Shown piece by piece: positions 1 through 10,362 of a stretch of DNA of 64,000 nt. Positions within the stretch are counted from its first letter, which is position 1. Each line of letters opens with the position of its first letter. This stretch comes from Phyllostachys edulis (Eukaryota > Streptophyta > Magnoliopsida > Poales > Poaceae): the NCBI GenBank assembly GCA_036346405.1, contig CM070548.1, positions 68,915,739 through 68,979,738 on the forward strand, read 5' to 3'. Under the pieces are notes generated by a model that did no database searches, was not told the origin of the DNA, and saw only the letters and a program-made list of their open reading frames with translations. Both the position numbers and the translations under genes were made by a program.

Positions 1-259
1 TTTTCAACAACACACTCATCACTACGGCCCTTGGCTCCTTCGACTCTAGACTTTCTCTTCAATGGATCCAATGAGCAGCACAACATTGTCCTTGTCGAAC
101 TGCTAAGGTGAGTAGCACGATATTATCCTCATCCTGTTGCTGACATCTTGGCTCTTCGCTTCCCCGTGGGATAATGATAGATTGACATCATTGCACTCTT
201 CGTGGTCTCCTCCTCGCTATTCGTGTTGTCATCGTTATAACTTATTTTTATTCAAAATT

Positions 260-960
260 TTAGTTATTTTTTATTGGAGTTCATAAACAAATCAAATTGC
301 TAATTTTATTTAATTTATTTCAAATTGTAGTTAGTTAGGTATTTGATTTGGAATTCATATAGAAATCAAATTATGAATTTTTATTTTATTTTTATTCCAA
401 ATTTTAATTGTTGTTTGTTGGAATTGGTATACAAATCCAATTGCTATTTTTTCCTTTAACTTTTATTTGAATTATAGTTATCTAGGGACTATACAATGGA
501 ATTAGTATAAAAGTCCAATAGCTAATTTTTTATTCCTAATTTCATTTATTTATTTTGGAATTTGTATACAAATATAATTGCTAGTTTTTTAAATTTTTAT
601 TCCAAATTATATTTATTTTGATTTTACTTAGAAATTTGTATGGAAATCAAATTACTAATTTTATTTTATTTTTACTCGAATTTCAATTATTGTTTGTTGA
701 ATTCATATAAAAATCCAATTGTTTTTTATTTAATTTTTATTCCTAATTACAGTTATTTATGGACTTTACTTTGGAATTTGTCTAAAAATCAAATTGCTAT
801 TTTCATTTTATTTTTAATTCCAAATTTTAGATTTTTTTTTTGGAATTAGTATACAAATCTAATTGCTAACTTTTGTTTAATTTTATTCTGAATTATATTC
901 ATTTAGGGATTTTACTTAGGAATTTGTATGAGAATCGAATTATTAATTTAATTTTTTATT
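260..960. repeat. Very AT-rich, diverged tandem repeat
   Basis: Degenerate units of roughly 80-120 bp recur, each built around a 'ggaatttgtatacaaat' core followed by 'caattgctaattttt'. No reading frame of note is present. The same tract is present in copy B at 21950-22640. It looks like a decayed minisatellite or a matrix-attachment-like AT tract; function unknown. Confidence 0.6.
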
Positions 961-1222
961 ACAAATTTCTATTATTTATGGATTGTATTTGACATGTACT
1001 ATTCTTTTAATCAAAATTTGTTAGAATCTGGACCCACCATAATCAGTTATGTATATCTTTCTCTTTTTTTCTCCGATTAATGTGTGAATTTGTAGTCCTT
1101 GGGAGGGAACATGGTGGATTCTTTTGCCTTTTGCTTTAATAAAATAATAAAAATAATAATAGATTGCTCACATTATTGGCTAAGTATAAGATCGATTCTC
1201 GTTAATATGCGGTTCTGGGACA

Positions 1223-1405
1223 ATGTCTGCTGTGATAGTATGTGCGTGTAGTGTAAAGTTTCTTAAATCGACAGGTCTCTCTATCTTGCTGAACAAGGTT
1301 TTTTTTATCCTTGTTGCTGATTTTCTGAAGTTGGTGGCCAAGTTCCCAACAGCTAGCTCAAACACAGTCAGATATGATGTGTGTGCTCAGCTCAGGAAGA
1401 CTTGA
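1223..1405 (+). pseudogene. Possible terminal-exon relic of a host gene
   Basis: A short frame ends in a stretch that reads like real protein (DFLKLVAKFP, then NTVRYDVCAQLRKT and a stop). It is preceded by T-rich sequence that could be a splice acceptor and followed by an AT-rich, UTR-like region. The family was not recognised. In copy B the same frame is broken in the T-run near 22990 and again at the 'ttccc' site, so at least one copy is dead. It may be the last exon of a gene whose body is missing. Confidence 0.25.
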
Positions 1406-2124
1406 CCCCTATGCGCTGAGAACACTTGTACTGTGGGTGAAGTGTAACCAAAGTACTGCTGTCTCCGATTCGAAATATATGTCATTTTAGAATTTTGTGG
1501 GTCAAACATTTTTTAATTTGATCATCAGTACGTAAAGAAATATCAAGATTCACAACACAAAATTGATATTACTAGATTTATCATGAAATATACTTTGATA
1601 ATGTATAATTATTTTTTAGTTGAAACAGCATACTTTTATAAAAATTAATAGTCAAAGTGTCATTTTAGCGACCATATCAATGTACAAAACTATTTACATT
1701 TAGAACGAGGAGGAGTAGTATACTGCCTTTGGTTTAACCAGCTGTAGAGCAGAGCAGAGCAATTATTCGTTCAAGCTGTTTCGTTAATGTCATCTCAACG
1801 GCAACGTATCCCATTCACCTAATCACTAAGGACGTAGTTGACGGGTTTACATCATGCAGCTGGTAATATGGTGCGTAAGGCAGGAACAATAGCTTGATTT
1901 TTAGAGTTGTCTCTAAAAACTCTAACTCATCTACAGACAATCTTAGATATAACATCTCCAACAATTTATCTATAAAATTATTCATTTTCACCACAACTTC
2001 TCCCCTTACATACTCATCATTTGCAATAGTTTGCGTGTTAAATTTGTCTCTTATATAAGAGATGACGCATTCTCTCTTTTCACGTCCTTTCTGCTCTAAC
2101 TAGAATTTTGAATGACATGTCATA
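1406..2124. other. Non-coding AT-rich spacer
   Basis: No frame or RNA gene can be supported. The stretch 1895-2100 (repeats of 'agttgtctctaaaaactc' type and a pyrimidine-rich end) resembles small grass transposon debris, but no terminal repeats could be fixed. It is matched by 23090-23838 in copy B. Confidence 0.4.
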
Positions 2125-3735
2125 TAAGAGGCGGCTGAGGTGGTCAAGCCAGAACCAGAAACATCAGCAGAGGATGACATCTGCTACTGTCATATGCCTC
2201 TGTCTCTGTGGCTCTGTTCAAGAATCTCATAGCCAGAAGCCGAGTTGAACTCTCGATAGCCAGCCATAGTATTTAACATCAGAATTCAGAACTCTCGAGA
2301 GCTATCTACTCATCATATTTAACACTAGAACAGAAGCATCTACTCATTATATTCAACAGTCCATGTCTAACATCACATGCTGATCCTCTATTCCAAGTCC
2401 TCTGCAATTAGGACCAGATGGCATTTTGGAACTTTATTATTTTCCCAAATGGACAAAACAAGAAGATAAGTTATTCAGCACCAAAAGATGTTTGCATTTC
2501 AATTTCTACCAATAAGGCAATTAGGCAACAACATATGTAGTAGTGGACGAAGCACAGTGGCAAAACACAGCCTATTGTTGTTATGGTACCCATTTTCTTA
2601 ATGCACAAATGAACTCCTGTACTACTTAACTGCAATCAGCAGCACAGAATTAGCTAATTAAATTAGATTATATCTTTGTGTTTTGAACCTAAGTAGAATA
2701 ATTAATAATGCTAAGTTCGTGCTTCAATGATGGAAGAACTGATTACCAAAACAAATTTTACATGAGGTAAGATTACCCAAGCCCCAAAATTACCTCCCAA
2801 ACTTGTCAAATCTGTTGTAAAATCAGAAATGCTGAAATTCCAAAGAATGTTGAATCTAGGGCTGATCTATCCATGACAATCGCACAAGGAAACTGGACCT
2901 TCTATTCCAAGTGTTGTGTTGTGTCCTAAAACCCTCAATCAGAAGAGATATTCATACATCAACTAAGTAATATATCAGGAAAATTGTTCTATGATCATAT
3001 ACAACCAAAACATAAAATACTTCAAACATAAATGAAAGATCTTCAAACATAACCTTACAACCAAAACACACTAATACTTCAAACATTTTCGTTCCTTGCA
3101 GCCAGAACACACTAATACTTCGCATAGAAGAGTGACCACTAGTGCACAATAACCTTGCAACCAGAACACACTAATACTTCAAACATAAATGAAAGATCTT
3201 CTGCTCTGCTTGCATATTCGTTCCTAAAAGGCCAGAAATGGTTGCTACTCCAAAACCAAAGTAACAGCAAAAGGAGAATCCTAATTTGCGGCGAGCCTGA
3301 AGCGGCGACGCGTGGATGAGGCAGCGACTCGGAGGGCAGGGGCAGCACGGGAGGGGGCAAGGTGGAGGCGTGGAACACGGAGCAGGGAGGAGGACGAGGT
3401 GGCGGGCAGCGGTTGAGGAGGACGGGAAGCACTGAGGTGAGGCGGCGTGGGCGGGCAGCGGCACGGAGGATCTAAAGGATTGGGGATCGGGAATTCGGGA
3501 CTCGGGAGGAAGAGGATTGGAGAGTGGAGTGTCCTGGCTAGGGCAAGGGCCAAGGGCGTTCCCGCACTAGCGCTGGGCTGGCCTGGGCCTTCGCGGGCGC
3601 ACGAGCCAAACGAGCCTCTGAGCTACTTGAGCTCGGCTTTTTTTTATGAGCTTGGGACAGGGCTCGGCTTGACTCGAAAACTCCTAAGCTTGGGCCGAGC
3701 CAGCTTGCGAGCCACGAGTCTTTTTTCCAGCCCTA
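2125..3735 (-). mobile_element. Remnant of a hAT-like non-autonomous element, left end deleted
   Basis: The right end reads 'ttttttccagcccta' (3721-3735), the reverse of the TAGGGCTGGAAA terminus seen on many grass hAT elements, next to the typical GAGCTCGGCT-rich subterminal stretch (3600-3720). Copy B retains the matching left end at 25246 ('tagcgctggaaacggctc'); copy A lost it in the deletion at 2124. A proline-rich minus-strand frame (3281-3553) is carried inside, with no transposase motif. No target-site duplication was found, so the family call is tentative. Confidence 0.35.
2990..3210. repeat. Short tandem repeats
   Basis: Four to five copies of an about 40-60 bp unit containing 'acacactaatacttc' and 'aaacataaatgaaagatc'. 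Copy B carries the same array with fewer units (26270-26450), so copy number has changed since the duplication. Confidence 0.6.
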
Positions 3736-4268
3736 CTTCCTGCAATGGGCATGAAGGATAGCGATGGACTTGCATCCAAGGCGATGAGCTACCGAAGACG
3801 AGGAATTAAGGAGGGAAGCAGCAGTGGTGTGGCATTGAAGAAGGGGCTGGCACCGACGTTGCTGAGGGCAACATTGGCCAACGCAATAGGGTGCATAGGG
3901 TGCAGTGGGGTGGCGGCAGGGTGAGGTGCACAGGGATGAAGTGAATGAAAGAAAAGATTGTTATGGATTTTTGTATTGGCATGAATTTCAAAGTAATTAT
4001 TCTGATGGGCCAATATGCACCTTGACAGATCCTTCGTAAAAAGGCAACCAATGTGACAACAGAAAGTTAAACTTGCTTGCTATTATTCTTCACACATTTT
4101 CTGCTGGAAGCCTGGAATCCACTCATCTCACTGGCGCCTCCTAGGCAATTAATATCGCTCAAAGTTCCATCTGACCTATTCTTTAAAAAAAAGGTTCCAT
4201 CTGACATTTGTGTTCTCACAAAAAAAAAAAACAGGTGTCCGGCCGCTAGTACGGGTAACCGTACCAGA
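3736..4268. other. 3' flank of HMA copy 1
   Basis: No gene seen. From about 3960 onward this is the start of the unit that is tandemly repeated at 6465. On the minus strand it is the downstream region of HMA copy 1, with a long T-run just beyond the stop codon. Confidence 0.5.
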
Positions 4269-4716
4269 CTACCAGTACCCGATGGCGGGGTACTCATAGA
4301 CGACGTTGGCCGGCGCCGGGTAGTGGTAGTACCATGGGTACTCGATCACAGGGACTTCGGACTTCTTCTTCTCCTCTTTGGCTTCGCCAACCTCCACCAG
4401 CTGCGCGTGCCCGAACTTCTTGCGCAGCGCGCTCGTCAGCTTGACAGAGTCCACGCCGTCGCCGACCACCACCACCTGGTCCTTACCCTCCCCGGCCAGC
4501 GCCACCGAGTCCACCCCGACCGTCGCCGCCACCAGCGCCATCACCTTGGACCGGCACTTAACGCTCGCCATATGCACCTTGATCACGATCTTTTGCTGCA
4601 ACCAACAACCAACAAGGCGAATTAGCAACTCCATGTTTCAGCCGAAAGAAGAGAGATGAGAAAGTAATTAACGCGATGATGAAAATTAAGATCATCAGGA
4701 AGCCGCGTACCTTCAT
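4269..4716 (-). CDS. Small HMA-domain protein, copy 1 (two exons)
   Basis: Minus strand: exon 1 is only ATG-AAG (4716-4711), then a 115-bp GT..AG intron (4710-4596), then exon 2 (4595-4269) to a TAG stop, giving 110 residues. The protein starts MKQKIVIKVHM, the first strand of a ferredoxin-like HMA fold, and runs through residue ~75. A charged EAKEEKKK linker and a Tyr/Pro-rich tail ending in YPAIGYW follow. The canonical metal motif MxCxxC is degenerate (MASVKC, one Cys), and there is no CaaX box, so isoprenylation is unlikely. The core closely resembles the HMA domain integrated in rice Pik-1 and the small HMA proteins bound by AVR-Pik effectors (established for that clade). A role as a stress or effector-target protein is inference. 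Copy-specific changes are G-to-V in MASVKC, C-to-V in ATVGV, and S for P after KK. Confidence 0.85.
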
Positions 4717-4902
4717 TGCTGCTTTTAAGTTTCTTGGTGGTGCTCCAATGTCTTGTGCGTAAGCGAAGCGAGATGATCGAGTTCGAGAGGAAAAGTTTGA
4801 GGGTTTCGGTAGGCTTTGTATATGGAGCAAGATGAAATAGAAAGTAGAAACTGGAGCTAACTGCTTCTTGTGTTGGGAGCAGAGACCCCTGCCCTGAGCT
4901 CC

Positions 4903-4910
4903 TATATATA
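4903..4910 (-). promoter_or_regulatory. TATA box of HMA copy 1
   Basis: TATATATA on the minus strand, 187 bp upstream of the ATG-AAG exon, leaving room for an about 150-base 5' UTR. It is conserved at the same place in copy 2. Confidence 0.65.
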
Positions 4911-5194
4911 GGAGTATGAGAGGGTTGTGCTCTGCTACTATACTGTCCTGCATAGTGAATTGTAATTAAGATCTAGGCATTTCATTTCAGGGAGTAGTCA
5001 GGATGCGATTAGATAAATGGAAGGTTCCAAGGCAGAACATTCAGAACTTGTTTAAGACTTGCTCCGGTCCGTCCTTCAGAAGAGAAGGCTTGACTGGTTG
5101 CTCCTCTTATTCTGTCGCTCATCGTCTCTATCGTACGCGCAGGAAAGTAGAAACCGTGTTTGCAGGGCACAGCACACTAGTACAAGTAGTACTA

Positions 5195-5406
5195 GTGTCT
5201 AGTGCTACTAGTCAGCGGCGAGTGTGCAAGTAGCTATAGCACGGAGATGGTGTCCACCTTGGCGGCCAAGCAAGAACTCTCCTTGCCCTCGAAGGTGCTG
5301 ATGATTTGCCACTAAAAATATTATTGGTTCTGACCGGGACAAGCGCTGCACTCCTGTCTACTGTGCTGATGTGTGATTGGGAAATGGGGATGTGTATTGA
5401 ATTGGG
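5195..5406. other. Upstream flank of copy 1; empty sites for two insertions in copy B
   Basis: This stretch matches copy B just before and after its hAT-like insertion (B 28410/29542) and up to Copia-A (B 29663). Here 'gtctagtgctactag' is uninterrupted and 'ttgaattgggaggtctc' continues through the point where Copia-A sits in copy B. It therefore documents both pre-insertion sequences. Confidence 0.8.
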
Positions 5407-5794
5407 AGGTCTCTCTAGCTAGCTTGTCTTGAAGATTTTGCTAAGTAATTTGCTGAAATTGGCGGGCAGTATGTTATCAAACAGTCGAGATGTGTGTCTC
5501 TGACTGAATTGGCACGTTTTTATTTGTAGTAGCAAAGTAACTCGCAATCGCACGAAAATATAAAAATAGCACAGCGACAGACATCTATCACGCACCAAGT
5601 CCACGGCATGCCACATGTCCCGCTCCTAGACCACAGTAAGAACGTGCCTGCCCATGGTGAGAACATGCGCAGGTCATCTGCCATAAACTGGGATCGTGGT
5701 AGGGATGCTAATTTTGTTATTTCAGACGCGATAGGGCTATATTTGCTATTTCGTTTAAAAATAAGGCTAAATAGCCAAAAACTCCAGCTTCAAC
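5407..5794. other. Unshared spacer between tandem HMA units
   Basis: No gene supported. 5690-5775 resembles one arm of the inverted-repeat element seen at 24879-25121 ('gctatatttgctatttcg' type sequence), so it is probably transposon debris. Confidence 0.35.
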
Positions 5795-5957
5795 TATCCG
5801 GGGAAGAAGCCCAAGGACATCAAGGTTGTTGCTGCTGCTGTGGTTGATTTGATGTCAAGAGTACTTCAGATGTTGCAGTGCTGGATAAGGGGAACGAGGA
5901 TGCTCATGTTGCTGCTGGTGAAGCTCAGCAAGAGGATGGGGATAAACTCTTGGATTA
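5795..5957 (+). pseudogene. Fragment of an unrecognised coding sequence
   Basis: The first part reads GKKPKDIKVVAAAVV in one frame. After a frame change it reads DVKSTSDVAVLDKG...EDGDKLLD and a TAA stop at 5955. Codon usage is GC-rich and the residues are acidic and alanine-rich, unlike the surrounding AT-rich spacer. Family not recognised; it could be a captured exon or processed relic. Confidence 0.3.
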
Positions 5958-6464
5958 ATCAATCCATGCTAGTAGAAAACGAGGCTTGAGCCGCGCCACC
6001 GTGTTCTGTCATCGCCTCGCTGGCCTTCATCCGCCGCCGGCAAGGTCTACAGAGAATCGGCGCCCCCTTTTTTTCTTTATTCCCTCTCCCTCTCACTGGC
6101 TAATTGGGCCCTCGTAGGATAGAATGGCATGTGGGGCCAAACCTAGCTAAAAGAAAATGAAAGAAAACAAAAATAAAGAATGGGGCAGAATGATCATTTC
6201 ATACTGTTTTAACGATTAATTGGACGGCGGTGGTATTTCCAAGATATCCAATCGTGATGGTATTTTGTAACTCGGGGATGAAGACAATGGCAATGAGCAA
6301 ATTTACTCTCTAATTATATGCTATTGATACTTTCTTTCATCTTTCTTCTAGAACACTACTTGTACCCTAGGGAGTAATTATTTGTTCAAAAATGTTATCT
6401 TTCATCTCGATAGCGATGTGATTATCAATTGCATGTGGTAAATATCACTTGGCGAAAAAGAACG
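5958..6464. other. Spacer
   Basis: No gene, repeat boundary or RNA gene could be supported. AT-rich from 6150 on. Confidence 0.4.
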
Positions 6465-6775
6465 AGCGTTATGGATTTTTGTATTGGCATGAATTTCAAA
6501 GTAATTATTCTGATGGGCCAATATGCACCTTGACAGATCCTTCGTAAAAAGGCAACCAAGGTGACAACAGAAAGTTAAACTTGCTTGCTATTATTCTTCA
6601 CACATTTTCTGCTGGAAGCCTGGAATCCACTCATCTCACTGGCGCCTCCTAGGCAATTAATATTGCTCAAAGTTCCATCTGACCTATTCTTAAAAAAAAA
6701 AGGTTCCATCTGACATTTGTGTTCTCACAAAAAAAAACCAGGTGTCCGGCCGCTAGTACTGGTAACCGTACCAGA

Positions 6776-7223
6776 CTACCAGTACCCGGTGGCGGGGTAC
6801 TCATAAACGACGTTGGCCGGCGCCGGGTAGTGGTAGTACCATGGGTACTCGATCACAGGGACTTCGGGCTTCTTCTTCTCCTCCTTGGCTTCGCCAACCT
6901 CCACCAGTTGCGCGTGTCCGAACTTCTTGCGCAGCGCGCTCGTCAGCTTGACAGAGTCCACGCCGTCGCCGACCACCACCACCTGGTCCTTCTCCTCCCC
7001 GGCCAGCGCCACCGAGTCCACCCCGCACGTTGCCGCCACCAGCGCCATCACCTTGGACCGGCACTTGCCGCTGGCCATCTGCACCTTGATCACGATCTTT
7101 TGCTGCAAGCAGCAACCAACAAGGCGAATTAGCAACTCCATGTTTCAGCCGAAAGAAGAGAGATGAGAAAGTAATTAACGCGATGATGAAAATTAAGATC
7201 ATCAGGAAGCCGCGTACCTTCAT
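6776..7223 (-). CDS. Small HMA-domain protein, copy 2 (two exons)
   Basis: Same gene model as copy 1: exon 1 ATG-AAG (7223-7218), 115-bp intron (7217-7103), exon 2 (7102-6776), 110 residues ending YPATGYW. The first strand is KQKIVIKVQM. The metal loop is MASGKC, so only one Cys of MxCxxC remains. It has ATCGV where copy 1 has ATVGV, and EEKDQ where copies 1 and 3 have GEGKDQ. No CaaX motif. An HMA protein lacking isoprenylation and a full metal site is typical of the rice small-HMA clade related to Pik-1 HMA; a metal-chaperone role is therefore doubtful. The frame is intact, the splice sites are consensus and the promoter is conserved, so it is probably functional. Confidence 0.87.
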
Positions 7224-7410
7224 TGCTGCTTTTAAGTTTCTTGGTGGTGCTCCAATGTCTTGTGCGTAAGCGAAGCGAGATGATCGAGTTCGAGAGGAAA
7301 AGTTTTGAGGGTTTTGGTAGGCTTTGTATATGGACCAAGACGAAATAGAAAGTAGAAACTGGAGCTAGCTGCTTCTTGTGTTGGGAGCAGACACCCCTGC
7401 CCTGAGCTCC

Positions 7411-7418
7411 TATATATA
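7411..7418 (-). promoter_or_regulatory. TATA box of HMA copy 2
   Basis: TATATATA on the minus strand, 188 bp upstream of the start codon, same context as copy 1. Confidence 0.65.
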
Positions 7419-7713
7419 GGAGTTTGAGAGGGTTGTGCTCTGCTACTATACTGTCCTGCGTAGTAAATTGTAATTAAGATCTAGGCATTTCATTTTAGGG
7501 AGTAGTCAGGATGCGATTAGATAAATGGAAGGTTCCAAGGCAGAACATTCAGCATTTGTTTAAGACTTGCTCCGTTCCGTCCTTCAGAAGAGAAGGCTTG
7601 ACTGGGCGCTCGTCTTATTCTGTCGCTAATCGTGTTTATCACACGCGCAGGGAAGTAGAAACCGCGTTTGTAGTGCACTGCACACTTGTACTGGTAGTAC
7701 CAGTGTCTAGTGC

Positions 7714-8337
7714 CCAAGGGCAGAGTAACTGGGGTGTTGGTATGCACGGGCACCCTCAAATATTTCAAAATTTATGTATGTAGCCTTATTAGCTATAGGT
7801 TCTATTAAATTTGGACTTTGTTGCAATTTGATAATACTTAAAGAAATTAGTTGCAGATTATAGTCCATGTCCTCCATTCAGATTTTGTAGACAGTGTGAC
7901 ACCTTTTTTTCTACCTATGTGGCATTGTGAAGGGGTATGAAAGTACTTTATTTTATCTAGCTCATAGGAGGTTCTTTAGTTTCTAACTCAAAAATCAAGT
8001 GTTCGATTCTCTGTAAGTTTGGGCCGTTGTGACCATCACGATAAGTGCAATGATTCAAGCTAATATTGGGTAACTTATACGAGACATTTTACTTACAAAT
8101 TTTGAAGCCATATATGACGTAAATAGGCCATATCAATACTAGCCTAATAAGCATATATGTACTAAAAACCATATATGTTTACCGGGTGGTAGGTTACACG
8201 AACTGTCGTGTGACCCATGTAACATACTAATAAAAATTTATAGAATGACTATATATTTTTAATAATTAAAATTTTTTTTATCAATATTAGTATTTGTTAT
8301 CGTTGTGACTCCATAAAATAATTTGTTTTCTCAACTA
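7714..8337. mobile_element. hAT-like element, truncated (same insertion as 28418-29541)
   Basis: Begins right after 'tctagtgc' (7706-7713), the same target site used by the complete element in copy B, and matches its first 620 bp. It is cut at 8337 by the gypsy fragment; its right half is missing from copy A. It lacks coding capacity. Confidence 0.6.
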
Positions 8338-10284
8338 TGTCGACGTCTGGGACTCTCGTCACAGAACAGACAAAACAAGAATATAAAGGGAAAAAATGGA
8401 GATTGTTATCTATTCGCCAAAGGACTCAAAATGGTGAATGTCTATTGCAAAGAGTATGCCTTGATTACAGGTAAAGTGGCTGTGAATACACGTGGATTAT
8501 GAATCTATGTTACAAGGACACATAGGCGGGACTATTTATAGTTTTACAAGCGTTAGTAGTTTTTCACAGTGGTGCCTCTTAGCCCAAGGGTTGCATCTCT
8601 TCAAGCCAACAATCGCGTCTCTTCGTGATGACCATTATCACCGATATCTCCACGTGTAGCTGTTATTAACCACACATGGGTGACTGTTTTCTAGGACCTC
8701 CTCTGCGGGGGAGAGGTCCTAGAGTGGTCTTGGAGAGGTCCTGGAAGAACCCATAGAGGAGGTCCAACTAGGCCTCCGGAAGAGGTTTCGGGTACGGTCA
8801 AAGAAAAGACTTGTCGATGTTTTAGAACCAAACTTACGTAAAGATTGTTTGATTCGGAGGGTCCGCAAGGCTCAAATCACGCAGAAAAGAGCGACCACGA
8901 CGAATTTTATATAGGTTCGGACTTTCTCAGGAGAATAACAACCCTACTCTGTGTGTATGTATTGAGTATCTGATTTACAAATCTAGAAAGACTCGAGGGT
9001 GGAGTCACGTGCTCCAGTTACGCTCTTCTCTTTTCTCCGATGATCCCACCTTTTATGCGATCCTCGGTGGGCTCCGTTTCTTTAGTCCGCAAGTGTATGG
9101 TGGGATAATTTTTCCACCATGCAACCCAACAGAGCGTTCCAACGTGGAGCGAGTTCAAGCGACCTTCATGAGGCCCACATCCCCGAGGGTGTTAATGATC
9201 AGCGATAAGAGTTCCTTGCCCTTAGCGAGGAAGAAGAGCGTTCTGGAGTATCTACACGAGTTCAACTTCTTGACTCGTTATGCTCTGACGATGTCTCTCA
9301 GATGCTCGCCATCGAGCCGATTCATTAACGGCTTGCGGAGGAGATGCACTAGCTCTCGGCGTGCGACTTGAAACTTCCAGCACATGGTCAACAAGGCCAT
9401 AGTGGTGGAACACAAGAGTATAGCTTTGAATGAGTCGAGAAAGAGGAAGAAAGCTGCCCAAATTTCAGCAAGCTGCAGCTTCCCTCGGTAGCGCACCGGG
9501 CCGCCTCAAGCACCCCGTTTCCAAGCTCCGGTGCCACCGAGGACTCCAACGGCAATTCCAAGACCTTCTCCATCGGTGGCACAGCAGCATAATGGGGGCA
9601 AAAACTCCTAAAATAGCAGCGCGTTCAAGCCCAACATCACTTGCTTTCATTGTGGCCGCCGCCACTATCTTGCACCAATGCCTCGCGAGGCAACGAGGGA
9701 TGCCCTGGACTTATCAAGCTCCTACACCACCACTAGCTCCAGCAAGACCCTCACCACCCCCGAGGGCAGCATCTACTCCTCCTCAAGTCCCTGCACGTTG
9801 CCGGGTGAACTACATCACTGCCGAGGAGGCAAGCGACGCACCTAACGTAGTTTTGGGTACGCTTCTCGTAAATTCTTGCCCAGCTTAGGTTTTATTTGAT
9901 TCGGGAGCATCTCATTCATTCATCAAAAAGGAATATGCTGCGCACCATCAACTTGAAATGCATAAACTTCAACCACCTTATCAGATCCAGTCATCAGGAT
10001 CGGTTTTCCAAACCGATCAAGTCTATCGGGACGTAAAAGTAGAGATTTAAGGGATAACTTTTTGGCAAACCTAATAGTAATAACTTCAGTGGGTATTGAT
10101 GTGGTATTAAGGATGGATTGGCTATCCAAAAACTAGGGGCAAATCGATTGTGCTCAATAGTCTATTTCTGTCACAAGCGAAGACAGCAATCAAGTCGTTT
10201 TTACACCTGTAGTGGGCAATTCTCATCTCTATACCTTGGAAGCTAATACCTCCCTTGAATTAGAGAAGGTACCAGTGGTATGTG
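8338..10284 (+). mobile_element. Truncated Ty3/gypsy retrotransposon (LTR-like leader, gag, protease)
   Basis: Copies A and B diverge exactly at 8337/29036, where this element starts with TGTCGACG, a plausible LTR start. 8338-9000 is non-coding leader or LTR sequence. A decayed gag with a zinc knuckle and an aspartic protease follow. The sequence stops just before reverse transcriptase, where a piece of another LTR in reverse orientation is joined. No 3' LTR or target duplication is visible. Confidence 0.65.
9009..10240 (+). pseudogene. Gypsy gag-protease relic
   Basis: Pieces in different frames read as gag: 9187-9370 is a retrotransposon gag-like helical region, and about 9625 gives the zinc-knuckle CFHCGRRHY with its last Cys lost. 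The protease follows: FDSGASHSF at about 9895, then GIDVVLRMDWLSKN and GQIDCAQ, and finally VVCEYL. These motifs match the chromovirus-type (Del/Tekay-like) gag-pro order. Several stops and frameshifts make it non-functional. No RT, RNase H or integrase remains. Confidence 0.65.
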
Positions 10285-10362
10285 AGTACTTAAATTCATA
10301 AAATTCAAGGAAAATAATTAAATTTTAATTTCAACTAGAATTTGAAAATTTGGGATGTTACA
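10285..10362 (-). repeat. LTR-start fragment, reverse orientation
   Basis: On the minus strand this begins TGTAACATCCCAAATTTTC, very like the start of the solo LTR at 52580 (TGTAACAGCCCAAAATTTT). Less than 80 bp remains; the rest was deleted together with the pol region of the gypsy fragment. Confidence 0.5.

Larger units (their letters stand above)
3960..5235. repeat. Tandem duplication unit 1 (HMA copy 1)
   Basis: The run from 'gttatggatttttgtattgg' to the region upstream of the HMA promoter is repeated almost base for base at 6465-7711. The two units are separated by about 1.2 kb of unshared sequence. This local duplication made the two HMA genes of copy A. Confidence 0.85.
6465..7711. 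repeat. Tandem duplication unit 2 (HMA copy 2)
   Basis: Near-identical to 3960-5235, including intron, TATA box and upstream flank. Its left junction is at 'gcg|ttatggattttt', where unit 1 reads 'att|gttatgg'. Its right side leads into the hAT-like element shared with copy B. Confidence 0.85.
1..8337. repeat. Segmental duplication, copy A (host segment with two HMA genes)
   Basis: This segment runs parallel to 21690-29036 in the same orientation: AT-rich tract, gene relic, tandem repeats, GC-rich block, HMA gene and downstream hAT-like element follow in the same order with near-identical bases. Copy A starts at or before the window edge, so its true left end is not visible. Relative to copy B it lacks about 1.56 kb at 2124 (B 23838-25393), and it has an extra HMA gene unit (about 5236-7711). 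It ends abruptly at 8337, where retrotransposon sequence begins. Confidence 0.9.

Noticed and set aside
3281..3553. Proline-rich minus-strand frame as a secreted or cell-wall protein gene
   Set aside because: Low-complexity, GC-driven, inside a hAT-like element; the frame differs between copies A and B.
4077..4659. Plus-strand frames opposite the HMA genes (up to 182 codons)
   Set aside because: Antisense shadows of the GC-rich HMA exon; the minus strand has the conserved domain, splice sites and TATA box.
6801..7223. A 140-codon minus-strand frame starting MKVRGFL across HMA copy 2
   Set aside because: It reads through the intron from the ATG-AAG exon; the splice donor GTACGC and acceptor TGCAG give the family-like protein in another frame.
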